This document shows, piece by piece, positions 7,645 to 15,465 of a stretch of DNA of 42,284 nt. The position numbers were made by a program, and so were the translations under genes. A model generated the notes under the pieces. It was not told the DNA's origin. It did not search any database and saw nothing but the letters and a program-made list of their open reading frames with translations. Every line of letters begins with the position of its first letter. Position 1 is the first letter of the stretch. The stretch lies in NCBI GenBank assembly GCA_946056135.1, contig CAMGIN010000012.1:1-42284 (forward strand). Reading direction: 5' to 3'. The stretch is from an uncultured bacterium. Its GTDB lineage: Bacteria; Bacillota; Clostridia; Oscillospirales; Oscillospiraceae.

Positions 7645-8745
7645 ATGTCTTTTGATGAAATACTGATCGCGGTGATGGCGGTTTTCGCGGTGCTGGGGGC
7701 TCTGGACCGGATCATCGGAAACCGCTTTGGGCTGGGGCAGGAGTTTGAGAACGGCATTCTCGCCATGGGCTCCCTGGCTTTGGCTATGGTGGGAATCGTG
7801 TCCCTGGCTCCGGTGCTGGCGGCGGTATTGAAGCCTGTGGTGGTGCCGGTTTACCGGTTCCTGGGGGCAGACCCCGCCATGTTTGCGGGCACGATTCTTG
7901 CCAACGACATGGGCGGCGCGGCGCTGGCGGCCCAGATGACGGAGGATCCCCAGGCGGCTCTGTTGGGCGGTGTCCTGACGGGCGCTATGCTGGGGGCCAC
8001 CATTGTGTTCACCATTCCGGTGGCTATGGGCATCCTGGAGGAACAGGATCGGCCCGCCGTGGCCAAGGGGATTCTGTGCGGCATTGTGACCATCCCCATC
8101 GGTGTTTTCGTGGGCGGAACGGTGGCGGGATTTTCCATAGGCATGGTGCTGCGCAATCTGGTGCCCATTGTGCTGATTGCGGTATTGATCGCCCTGGGAC
8201 TGTGGCGGGCGGAAAAGGCCATGGTCAAAGGCTTTGAGGTTTTCGGAAAATTCGTGGTGATGGTGGTGACCATTGGATTGGCGGCGGCCATCGTGGAGGC
8301 GTTGACAGGATTTGTTCTGATTCCCGGTATGGCCCCCATCTCCGAGGGCTTTGAGACGGTAGGCACCATCGCCATTGTGCTGGCCGGAGCCTTCCCGCTG
8401 GTGTTTGTCATCACCAAGCTACTGCGAAAGCCCCTGATGGCGGTGGGGCGGCGGCTGGGCATCAACGACGCGGCGGCGGCAGGTCTCATCGCCAGCCTTG
8501 CCAATTCCATTGCCGCCTTCGGCATGGTGAAGGACATGAACCCGCGGGGCAAGGTCATCAACATCGCCTTCGCGGTCTCGGCGGCCTTCGTGTTCGGAGA
8601 CCACCTGGGCTTCACAGCCGGCTTCGCCCCGGAGATGATCGGCCCCATGATCGCGGGCAAGCTGGCCGGGGGCGTCAGCGCCGTGGCGGTGGCTATGTTG
8701 CTGACGCGGAAAGAAATTGAAAATCCATCGAAATCAATGTGGTAA
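7645..8745 (+). CDS. eutH: Ethanolamine transporter EutH
   Basis: Integral membrane protein of 366 residues with about ten hydrophobic helices; EutH is known to bring in ethanolamine, especially when little diffuses as the neutral base. Family segments seen: FAVLGALDRIIGNRFGLGQE near the start, GTILANDMGGAALA at about residue 74, and KVINIAFAVSAAFVFGDHLG near residue 300. Ribosome binding site is weak (GGGGATG). The stop codon TAA (8743-8745) consists of the first three bases of the adjoining repeat terminus TAAATGATCG, so the present C-terminal end (NPSKSMW) may have been set by the insertion. It is the last eut gene in the window. Confidence 0.94.
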   Translation: MSFDEILIAVMAVFAVLGALDRIIGNRFGLGQEFENGILAMGSLALAMVGIVSLAPVLAAVLKPVVVPVYRFLGADPAMFAGTILANDMGGAALAAQMTEDPQAALLGGVLTGAMLGATIVFTIPVAMGILEEQDRPAVAKGILCGIVTIPIGVFVGGTVAGFSIGMVLRNLVPIVLIAVLIALGLWRAEKAMVKGFEVFGKFVVMVVTIGLAAAIVEALTGFVLIPGMAPISEGFETVGTIAIVLAGAFPLVFVITKLLRKPLMAVGRRLGINDAAAAGLIASLANSIAAFGMVKDMNPRGKVINIAFAVSAAFVFGDHLGFTAGFAPEMIGPMIAGKLAGGVSAVAVAMLLTRKEIENPSKSMW

Positions 8746-8988
8746 ATGATCGTTTACTGCACTGTACGTTGGTCCCGCAAGGGTACCGACTACCACTGTC
8801 ATTGCGAACCAGTGCGCACACTGGTGTGGCAATCCGTTCTCCAAAGGCTGCGTTTTTTGAGCTTTTCCGTCCAATCCGCCCGTGCAAAAGGGGAAACGGA
8901 TTGCCACGTCGCTGCGCTCCTCGCAATGACAGTGGTGGACGGAACGCAGGCGGAACCAACGTACGTTAGTACGATAAACGATCATTTT
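8743..8988. repeat. MITE-like repeat, copy 2 of a 240-bp perfect inverted pair
   Basis: Bases 8746-8985 are the exact reverse complement of 4361-4600. Ends read TAAATGATCGTTTA (8743-8756) and TAAACGATCATTT (8975-8987). The copy overlaps the eutH stop codon and ends 16 bases before the metG promoter. Together the two copies enclose eutE, eutD, the small eut gene, eutN and eutH. Confidence 0.93.
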
Positions 8989-9003
8989 CCTGCCGATTGG
9001 GTG

Positions 9004-9033
9004 TTGACAAAAGGCTCCTTTTCGGGCTATAAT
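9004..9033 (+). promoter_or_regulatory. Sigma-A promoter of the metG leader
   Basis: Perfect TTGACA at 9004-9009 and perfect TATAAT at 9028-9033 with an 18-base spacer. Transcription should begin near 9040, at the start of the T-box leader. It lies only 16 bases past the repeat at 8746-8985. Confidence 0.85.
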
Positions 9034-9039
9034 AACCAG

Positions 9040-9277
9040 GATATCAAAAAAAGCGAAGAAGAGAAGAGTACGCGTAATCGGCCGGTCAGAGAGCCCTGTC
9101 AGGTGAGAGTGGGCACGGTGGCGGATGCGGAACATGGTCTCGGAGCTGGGCCGTCGATAGGTAGGCGGTTCCGGATAGCGCCCGTTACAGCGTTTTGAGG
9201 CAGCGTAAGCGCTGCGAATCAAGGTGGTACCGCGTCAATTATGTCGCCCTTGGGTTTCCAGGGCGGCGTTTTATTTT
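9040..9277 (+). promoter_or_regulatory. T-box leader, methionine specifier, upstream of metG
   Basis: The conserved T-box AAGGTGGTACCGCG is at 9221-9234, followed by a terminator at 9245-9277. Stem I can be drawn: GAGA (9061-9064) pairs with TCTC (9138-9141), and CGCG at 9071 pairs with the region GATGCG (9124-9129). This leaves an 8-base 3' specifier loop GAACATGG, in which ATG at 9134-9136 is the specifier. The TGGT in the T-box bulge fits a tRNA with discriminator A. Uncharged tRNA-Met would favour the antiterminator and allow metG expression. Confidence 0.9.
9245..9277 (+). terminator. Regulated terminator of the metG T-box leader
   Basis: Stem CGCCCT (9245-9250) with AGGGCG (9260-9265), followed by a T-rich tract GTTTTATTTT. 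It competes with the antiterminator formed around the T-box sequence just upstream. Confidence 0.85.
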
Positions 9278-9286
9278 AGGGAAGAA

Positions 9287-9387
9287 GTAAGCGTGAATCG
9301 TGAAGAAGTGAGGAATCGCTTTGCGATGAATTTTCAATTATGCCGAAGGCATACCATACTTATTCACTATTCACGATTACCTCTTAC
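9287..9387. repeat. Imperfect inverted repeat between T-box and metG
   Basis: Left arm carries GTAAGCGTGAATCGTGAAG and the right arm ends in CACTATTCACGATTACCTC with a closing CTTAC. Two small hairpins, ATCGCTTTGCGAT and TATGCCGAAGGCATA, lie between. It resembles in layout the elements at 30597-30763 and 33416-33536: simple-word arms with small hairpins inside. No gene is seen here; the metG frame extends through it but the ribosome binding site lies after it. Confidence 0.65.
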
Positions 9388-9408
9388 CTCAACTTAAGGA
9401 GGATTTCT

Positions 9409-11367
9409 ATGTGCGAAAAATGTAAGGGCAACTTTTACATCACCACTCCCATTTACTATCCCTCGGCAAAGCTGCATATCGGTCACACCTACTGCACCGT
9501 GGCCACCGACGCCATGGCCCGGTATAAGCGGCTCCAGGGCTATAACGTCATGTTCCTGACCGGCACCGACGAGCACGGCCAGAAGATCGAGGACAAGGCC
9601 AAGGAGGCTGGCGTCACCCCCCAGCAGTTTGTGGACAACATCGTGGACGGCCCCGGGGGCGTTCGGGACCTGTGGAAGCTGATGAACATCAGCAATGACC
9701 GGTTCATCCGCACCACCGACGACTACCATGTTGCGGCCATTCAGAAGATCTTCAAGAAGATGTATGACAATGGCGATATCTACAAGGGAACCTACAAGGG
9801 CAAGTACTGCAAGCCCTGCGAGTCCTTCTGGACGGAGAGCCAGCTGGTAGACGGCAAGTGCCCCGACTGCGGCCGAGAGGTCCAGGACGCGGAGGAGGAG
9901 GCCTACTTCTTCCGGCTGAGCAAGTACGCTGACCGGGTTCTGGATCTGCTGGAGAATACCGACTTCCTGGAGCCCCGGAGCCGGGTTAACGAGATGGTCA
10001 ACAACTTCATCAAGCCCGGCCTGGAGGATCTGTGTGTCTCCCGGACCAGCTTCACCTGGGGCGTACCCGTGGACTTTGACCCGGGCCATGTGGTCTACGT
10101 CTGGATTGATGCGCTGTTCAACTACATGACCGCCCTTGGCTTTGAGAACGACAAGTATAACGATTTGGACACGTTCTGGCCTGCCGACGTGCATTTTGTG
10201 GGCAAGGAGATTGTCCGCTTCCACTCCATCATCTGGCCCGCCATGCTCATGAGCCTGAATCTGCCCCTGCCCAAGAAGGTCTTCGGACACGGCTGGCTGC
10301 TGCTGGACGGCGGTAAAATGTCCAAGTCCAAGGGAAATGTGGTGGACCCCTATATTCTGGCGGAGCGCTTCGGCGTGGATGCCCTGCGGTTCTTCCTGCT
10401 GCGTACCTTCCCATTCGGTTCCGACGGCAATTTCTCCAATGAGCTGCTGATCAACACCATCAACGTGGATCTGGCCAACGATCTGGGCAACCTGGTGTCT
10501 CGGACGGTGGCCATGCAGCAGAAGTACTTCGGCGAGAAGCTGCCGGTGGATCAGCAGGCGGACGAGGAGAAGGACGCGGAGCTGATCGCCATGGCTTCTT
10601 CTCTGCGGGACAAGTACGAGGAACAGATGGAGAAGTACGCCTTCCAGAACGCCCTGGCGGAAGTCTTCAAGGTCATCTCCCGGGCCAACAAGTATATCGA
10701 CGAGAATACCCCCTGGGTGCTGGCCAAGTCCGAGGATAGTAAGCCCCGCCTGGCCCGTGTTCTGTACAACCTGCTGGAGACGGTGCGCATCTGCGGCGGC
10801 CTGCTGACACCCTTCATGCCCGACACAGCCGCGGAGATTGCCAAGCGGCTGGGCGGTGCCCGGATGGATTGGGACAGCCTGTGCGAGTTCGGCGTCCTGC
10901 CTGCCGATGTGGCTGCCGTGGCTGGCCCCGCCCTGTTCCCCCGGATTGACATGGAGAAGGAACTGGCGGCCCTGGAGGAGCTGAACAAGCCCGTCAAGCC
11001 TGCCATTGAGATCGAGCCCTACACCGAGGAAAAGGTGGACTTCGAAACCTTCTGCCGCAGCGACTTCCGGGCGGTGAAGGTCAAGGACTGCAAGAGCGTG
11101 AAGAAGAGCGACAAGCTGCTGTGCTTCACCCTGGACGACGGCACCGGCACGGACCGGCAGATCCTCAGCGGCATTGCGAAATATTACAAGCCCGAGGAAC
11201 TGATCGGCAAGACTTTGGTTGCCATCACCAACCTGCCGCCCCGGAAGATGATGGGCCGGGAGAGCAACGGCATGCTGCTGTCCGCCGTCCACACCGAGAA
11301 GGGCGAGGAAAAACTGAACCTGGTTATGATCAGCGATGCCATTCCTGCCGGTGCGAAGCTGTGCTGA
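9409..11367 (+). CDS. metG: Methionyl-tRNA synthetase
   Basis: Class I synthetase charging tRNA-Met, 652 residues. Seen: the HIGH signature as LHIGH (residues 22-26), KMSKS at 303-307 in GGKMSKSKGNVVDP, a four-cysteine zinc knuckle (CKPC and CPDC around residues 130-150), and a C-terminal EMAP/Arc1p-type tRNA-binding domain from about residue 550 (FRAVKVKDCKSVKKSDKLL, LPPRKMMGRESNGM). This is the long form with the fused dimerisation and tRNA-binding domain common in Firmicutes. The ATG at 9409 follows AAGGAGG by seven bases; an upstream extension in frame is discarded. It is controlled by the Met T-box and ends with its own terminator, so it is probably monocistronic. Confidence 0.97.
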   Translation: MCEKCKGNFYITTPIYYPSAKLHIGHTYCTVATDAMARYKRLQGYNVMFLTGTDEHGQKIEDKAKEAGVTPQQFVDNIVDGPGGVRDLWKLMNISNDRFIRTTDDYHVAAIQKIFKKMYDNGDIYKGTYKGKYCKPCESFWTESQLVDGKCPDCGREVQDAEEEAYFFRLSKYADRVLDLLENTDFLEPRSRVNEMVNNFIKPGLEDLCVSRTSFTWGVPVDFDPGHVVYVWIDALFNYMTALGFENDKYNDLDTFWPADVHFVGKEIVRFHSIIWPAMLMSLNLPLPKKVFGHGWLLLDGGKMSKSKGNVVDPYILAERFGVDALRFFLLRTFPFGSDGNFSNELLINTINVDLANDLGNLVSRTVAMQQKYFGEKLPVDQQADEEKDAELIAMASSLRDKYEEQMEKYAFQNALAEVFKVISRANKYIDENTPWVLAKSEDSKPRLARVLYNLLETVRICGGLLTPFMPDTAAEIAKRLGGARMDWDSLCEFGVLPADVAAVAGPALFPRIDMEKELAALEELNKPVKPAIEIEPYTEEKVDFETFCRSDFRAVKVKDCKSVKKSDKLLCFTLDDGTGTDRQILSGIAKYYKPEELIGKTLVAITNLPPRKMMGRESNGMLLSAVHTEKGEEKLNLVMISDAIPAGAKLC

Positions 11368-11389
11368 AAATATCCACAAGATAAGCAAT

Positions 11390-11427
11390 GGGCTGCCTCA
11401 CAACACAGTGGGGCAGCCCTGTTTTCT
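11390..11427 (+). terminator. Terminator after metG
   Basis: Eight-base stem GGGCTGCC (11390-11397) with GGCAGCCC (11412-11419), followed by TGTTTTCTT. It lies between convergent metG and oppF. Confidence 0.85.
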
Positions 11428-11502
11428 TATGCCGACCCGCAAGGAAAAGGAGATCCTTTTTATTGCAGGTTGAAAAGGTTTCTGGGTACAGAAGATATCT
11501 GC

Positions 11503-12474
11503 TTATTTGCATTTTTGGCAGGCAACCCAGTGACCGGGGGTAATCTCAACCAAAGGCGGGATAACGCCGTGGCAATCCTGGCCGACCGAAGGACAGCGAG
11601 AACAGAATTTACACTCGTCCTTCAAATTGACCGGGTTTGGCAGAGTGCCCTCCAGCATGATCCGCTGGCGGCTGCGTTCCTCGTCCGGGTTCGGCTCCGG
11701 AATGGCAGAAAGCAATGCCTGGGTATATGGATGCATGGGGTGCGCGAACAGTTCCTCGGTTTCCGCCAACTCCACCAGACTGCCAAGATACATAACGCCA
11801 ATCCGGTCGGAGATGTGCCGCACCATGGACAGATCGTGGGCAATGAACAGGAATGTCAGTCCACGCTCCCGCTGCAGACGCTTCAGCAGATTGATGACCT
11901 GGGCCTGAATGGAAACATCCAGCGCGGAAATCGGCTCGTCTGCCACGATGAATTCGGGATTGACAGCCAGCGCTCTTGCGATGCCTACACGCTGCCGCTG
12001 TCCGCCGGAAAATTCATGGGGAAAACGACCGGCATGCTCCGCCGTCAAGCCGACGGTTTGCAGCAGCCCATTCACGATCTGCTTCCGTTCTTCTCTGTTC
12101 TTGGCCAAACCGTGGGCATCGATGCCCTCGGCGATGATGTCCATGACCTTCATACGGGGGTTCAGGGAGGAATAGGGGTCCTGGAAGATCATCTGCATCC
12201 GGCTGGTCATTTCAAAGCGCTCTTTGGCGGACATTTTGCTGTTGATGGGCTTGCCGTCATAGGTGATGGTACCGCCGGTGGCTTCATAGAGGTGCATCAG
12301 GGTTCTGCCAAAGGTAGATTTGCCGCAGCCGGATTCGCCGACCAGTCCCAGGGTTTCCCCTTTGTAAATATCCAGGGAAATTCCATCCACAGCCTTCAGG
12401 ATCTTATTTCCGCCTACATTGAAGTACCGTTTCAGATCACGGACCTCGATCAGCGGTGTTCTGGTATCCGCCAT
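11503..12474 (-). CDS. oppF: Oligopeptide ABC transporter ATPase OppF
   Basis: Second ATP-binding subunit of the peptide importer, 323 residues. Walker A GESGCGKSTFGRTL, signature FSGGQRQRVGIARALA, Walker B FIVADEPISALDVS, and a cysteine cluster near the C-terminus (CKFCSRCPSVGQDC) that in OppF/DppF proteins binds an iron-sulphur cluster. The ATG overlaps the oppD stop by one base (TAATG) and has AGGAGGTG upstream. It is the last gene of the operon. Confidence 0.93.
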   Translation of the reverse strand: MADTRTPLIEVRDLKRYFNVGGNKILKAVDGISLDIYKGETLGLVGESGCGKSTFGRTLMHLYEATGGTITYDGKPINSKMSAKERFEMTSRMQMIFQDPYSSLNPRMKVMDIIAEGIDAHGLAKNREERKQIVNGLLQTVGLTAEHAGRFPHEFSGGQRQRVGIARALAVNPEFIVADEPISALDVSIQAQVINLLKRLQRERGLTFLFIAHDLSMVRHISDRIGVMYLGSLVELAETEELFAHPMHPYTQALLSAIPEPNPDEERSRQRIMLEGTLPNPVNLKDECKFCSRCPSVGQDCHGVIPPLVEITPGHWVACQKCK

Positions 12475-13469
12475 TATCGCACCTCCTGTCTCATTTTTGC
12501 TGCCCGCTCATCCAGCAGCCAGCAGGCGCAGCGGTGATCCGGGGCAATTTCCGTCAGTTCCGGCAGGTACTGCTGACATACTTTCATGGTGTATTCGCAG
12601 CGCGCCGCAAAGGGGCATCCTTTGGGCGGCGCCATCAGATCCGGAGGAGAGCCGGGAATGGAACGCAGCTCTTCCTTCACGCCCTTTTTGGGAATAGACG
12701 CCAACAGTCCTTTGGTATAGGGATGCTCCATATGGAAGAAGAGCTCCCGTACATTGGCGGTTTCCACCAGTTTTCCGCCATACATAACACCTACACGGTC
12801 TGCCATGTTTGCCACGACACCTAAGTTGTGCGTGATCAGAATGATGGCTGTGTGGCTCTTCTTTTGAATTTCCCGCATCAGGTCCAGAATCTGGGCCTGA
12901 ATGGTCACATCCAGGGCTGTGGTGGGTTCGTCCGCAATCAGAATCTTTGGGTCGCAGGCCAAGGCCATGGCAATCACGATTCGCTGACGCATACCGCCGG
13001 AGAGCTGATGGGGGTACTGGCGGAACCGGGTCTCCGGATTGTTGATGCCCACCAGCTCGATCAGCTCCAGGGTGCGGGCCTTTCTCTGCTGCTTGGACAT
13101 TTCCTTTTTGTGCTCCTTCAGGACCTCCATGATCTGGTCTCCCACGGTCATGGTGGGATTCAAACTGGTCATGGGATCCTGGAAAATCATGGAGATATCG
13201 CTGCCGCGCAGGGAGAGCATTTCCTTTTCCGGGACCTTTGTCAGATCCCGGCCTTCAAACATGACAGACCCTTCCACGATTTTCGCCGTTTTGGGCAGCA
13301 GCCGCATAATGCCTTTTACGGTAATGGATTTGCCGGAGCCGGATTCCCCGACAATGCATAGTGTTTCGTCCTCATTCAAATCAAAGCTGACGCCCCGGCA
13401 GGCATACACCGTTCCGTGGTCAGTGTGAATTTCAACAGTGAGATTATTGACTTCCAGTAGCTTTTTCAT
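12474..13469 (-). CDS. oppD: Oligopeptide ABC transporter ATPase OppD
   Basis: ATP-binding subunit of 331 residues. Walker A GESGSGKSITVKGI, signature LSGGMRQRIVIAMALA, Walker B ILIADEPTTALDVT, and the C-terminal oligopeptide extension with GSPPDLMAPPKGCPFAARC and further cysteines, typical of the OppD family. GAGG lies before the ATG. It is 10 bases downstream of oppC and overlaps oppF, so the two ATPases are made together and pair as a heterodimer. Confidence 0.94.
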   Translation of the reverse strand: MKKLLEVNNLTVEIHTDHGTVYACRGVSFDLNEDETLCIVGESGSGKSITVKGIMRLLPKTAKIVEGSVMFEGRDLTKVPEKEMLSLRGSDISMIFQDPMTSLNPTMTVGDQIMEVLKEHKKEMSKQQRKARTLELIELVGINNPETRFRQYPHQLSGGMRQRIVIAMALACDPKILIADEPTTALDVTIQAQILDLMREIQKKSHTAIILITHNLGVVANMADRVGVMYGGKLVETANVRELFFHMEHPYTKGLLASIPKKGVKEELRSIPGSPPDLMAPPKGCPFAARCEYTMKVCQQYLPELTEIAPDHRCACWLLDERAAKMRQEVR

Positions 13470-13479
13470 AAGGTCAACC

Positions 13480-14409
13480 TCACTTTCTCATCTTGGGATC
13501 CAGGGCATCCCGCAAGCCGTCACCGAAAATGCTGAAGCAAACCATAATCAGCACAATGATAACTGCGGGGAATACCAGTGCATGGGGATAGGACTGCAGG
13601 ACCGAATATCCGTTGTTAATCAGAACGCCCAGGGAGGCGTTGGGCTCCTGTAAGCCCAGGCCGATGAAGCTCAGATAAGCCTCGGTGAATACCGCGCTGG
13701 GGATGGTAAACATGGTGTTGATTACGATCACACCAACGGTATTGGGAATCAGATGCTTCGTAATGATCTTCCCCTGGCTGGTACCCAGGAGAATGGCCGC
13801 CTGGACGTATTCGCTGCTTTTCAGCTTCAGAATTTCGGCACGAACCAGCCGCGCCATGCCGATCCAGCCGGTAATGGCCATGGCTACGGCAATCGTACCC
13901 AGGCCTGCGGGCATCAGCATCATCAGCAGAATGATGACGATCAGACTGGGGACACCCACCAGGACCTCAATTACACGCTGCATAACGCTGTCTACCTTGC
14001 CGCCGACCAATGCGGAAATGGCACCGTAGGTCACGCCAATGAACAGATCCAGCATGGCGGCAAATACGCCGATCAGCAAGCTGATGCGGGTGCCCATCCA
14101 GCAGCGGACCCACAGGTCCCGGCCGTATTTATCCGTACCGAAGGGGTGCTCCAGGCAGGGCTTCAGATAGATGTTGTTGTAATCCGTAGCCCGGTAATTA
14201 TAGCTGCTGAGCATAGGCGCGAAGATGGCAAACAGGAGAATGATCGCGATTACCACCATGCTGATGACGGCGGCCTTGTTCTTCCGCAGCCGGATCCAGG
14301 CATCCTGAAAGGCATTTAAATGGGGCGCTGCGATTTTTTCTTTCTCGTCCTCCTGGACAATAGCGGGCTCGAAAAGATCCGGTGAAAGCGTATCATATTT
14401 CATACTCAT
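13480..14409 (-). CDS. oppC: Oligopeptide ABC transporter permease OppC
   Basis: Membrane subunit of 309 residues with an N-terminal cytoplasmic stretch of about 45 residues, then six hydrophobic helices. Family landmarks: HPFGTDKYGRDLWVRCWMGTR after the first helix and the EAA-loop region EYVQAAILLGTSQGKIITKHL that contacts the ATPase. Starts three bases after the oppB stop; ATG at 14409 chosen, with a second ATG two codons later also possible. Confidence 0.93.
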   Translation of the reverse strand: MSMKYDTLSPDLFEPAIVQEDEKEKIAAPHLNAFQDAWIRLRKNKAAVISMVVIAIILLFAIFAPMLSSYNYRATDYNNIYLKPCLEHPFGTDKYGRDLWVRCWMGTRISLLIGVFAAMLDLFIGVTYGAISALVGGKVDSVMQRVIEVLVGVPSLIVIILLMMLMPAGLGTIAVAMAITGWIGMARLVRAEILKLKSSEYVQAAILLGTSQGKIITKHLIPNTVGVIVINTMFTIPSAVFTEAYLSFIGLGLQEPNASLGVLINNGYSVLQSYPHALVFPAVIIVLIMVCFSIFGDGLRDALDPKMRK

Positions 14410-14412
14410 CGT

Positions 14413-15351
14413 TTATTCCCCGCTTCCTGATGCAAGGCGAATCCTGGGATCCACCAGCTGATAGGTTACATCCATAATAATGACGACAATCATGTAGAAC
14501 GCACTGTAGAACAGCGTGACTGCCATAATAACAGGATAATCGTTTGCTTTGATGGAGTCGACAAACAGCGAGCCCACGCCGGGAACCGCGAAAATGGATT
14601 CCACGACCAGAGAACCGGTCAGCAGATTGACGATAATCGGACCTACAACGGTGATGACCGGGATGATGGAATTGCGAATGACATGACGGGTCAGGACTTT
14701 CATATTGTTCAGGCCCTTGGCTCTGGCGGTGGTGATGTAGTCCTGTTCCAGCACCTCCAGCATTTCCGTTCGCATAAACCGGGCAACCATGGCGATGGCG
14801 CTGAGGGCCAGGGCCAGGGTGGGCATAACGGAGCATTTCCAGTTTGTCCAGAACGCCACCGGGAGCAAGGAGAATTTGTAGCCCAAATAATACTGCATCA
14901 ACGCAGCCATTACGAAATTGGGGACAGACACCCCCAGCACAGCCAGGAACATGGTCAGGTAGTCGATCAGGGAATTATGCTTCCATGCCGCCACAATCCC
15001 CAGTGCCAGTCCAATGGAAACACCCACCACAACGGCCTGGGCACCGATCAGAACAGAGGGTCCCAGCCGGTTGGTGACCACACCGGCAACGTTCTGGTTG
15101 ACATACATAAAGGACGTGCCGAAATCACCCCGGAGCAGAGAGCCGAGATAAATGAAGTATTGCTGCCACACCGGCTTATCCAGACCGTAGTGCGCCAGCA
15201 GAGCGGCACGCTGGGAGGCGCTCATCAGAGCCAGACGCTCTGCGTCAAAGGGCGTACCGGGCAGGCATTTCATCAGGAAAAAGGTGAGGGTGGCAATGAC
15301 CCAAAGAGTGATGACCAAATAGAGAAGACGTTTTAATATGTATTTTGCCAT
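14413..15351 (-). CDS. oppB: Oligopeptide ABC transporter permease OppB
   Basis: Membrane subunit of 312 residues, six helices. It begins MAKYILKRLLYLVITLWVIA, the usual start for OppB/DppB, and holds YITTARAKGLNNMKVLTRHV as the EAA loop and AVPGVGSLFVDSIKANDYPV near the end. ATG at 15351 is chosen because GGGAGG lies seven bases before it; the longer frame to 15408 runs through the leader. A strong hairpin separates it from oppA. Confidence 0.93.
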   Translation of the reverse strand: MAKYILKRLLYLVITLWVIATLTFFLMKCLPGTPFDAERLALMSASQRAALLAHYGLDKPVWQQYFIYLGSLLRGDFGTSFMYVNQNVAGVVTNRLGPSVLIGAQAVVVGVSIGLALGIVAAWKHNSLIDYLTMFLAVLGVSVPNFVMAALMQYYLGYKFSLLPVAFWTNWKCSVMPTLALALSAIAMVARFMRTEMLEVLEQDYITTARAKGLNNMKVLTRHVIRNSIIPVITVVGPIIVNLLTGSLVVESIFAVPGVGSLFVDSIKANDYPVIMAVTLFYSAFYMIVVIIMDVTYQLVDPRIRLASGSGE

Positions 15352-15393
15352 GTGAATTCCTCCCTCAATATGGCCGCGCCAATAATATGCAAA

Positions 15394-15431
15394 GGCTGCC
15401 GCAACCAAGTTGACCTAACGTTGCGGCAGCC
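15394..15431 (-). terminator. Strong hairpin between oppA and oppB
   Basis: A perfect 12-base stem, GGCTGCCGCAAC at 15394-15405 with GTTGCGGCAGCC at 15420-15431, and a 14-base loop. On the - strand it is followed only by TTTGCATATT, a poor T-tract, so it may be a partial terminator or an mRNA 3'-end stabiliser giving more binding protein than permease. Termination strength cannot be judged from sequence. Confidence 0.7.
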
Positions 15432-15465
15432 GAATCATATTACGGTATCAGCCTGCTGTGATTCC

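Noticed and set aside
2768..8988. CRISPR array from repeated palindromes
   Set aside because: Units are not evenly spaced, have no unique spacers of constant size and no cas genes are near; they behave as dispersed palindromic elements.
1..9000. EutV-type antiterminator hairpins or a B12 riboswitch in the eut gaps
   Set aside because: I looked for AGCAA-GC hairpin pairs and for a B12-box pattern in each gap and found neither; the gaps are filled by the repeats. Regulatory genes may lie upstream of the window.
8739..9222. Open frames on both strands after eutH
   Set aside because: They arise from the repeat and the T-box leader; no ribosome binding site or protein family was recognised.
9394..11388. 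A 664-codon open frame on the - strand opposite metG
   Set aside because: Antisense shadow of metG; no start signal and no recognisable family.
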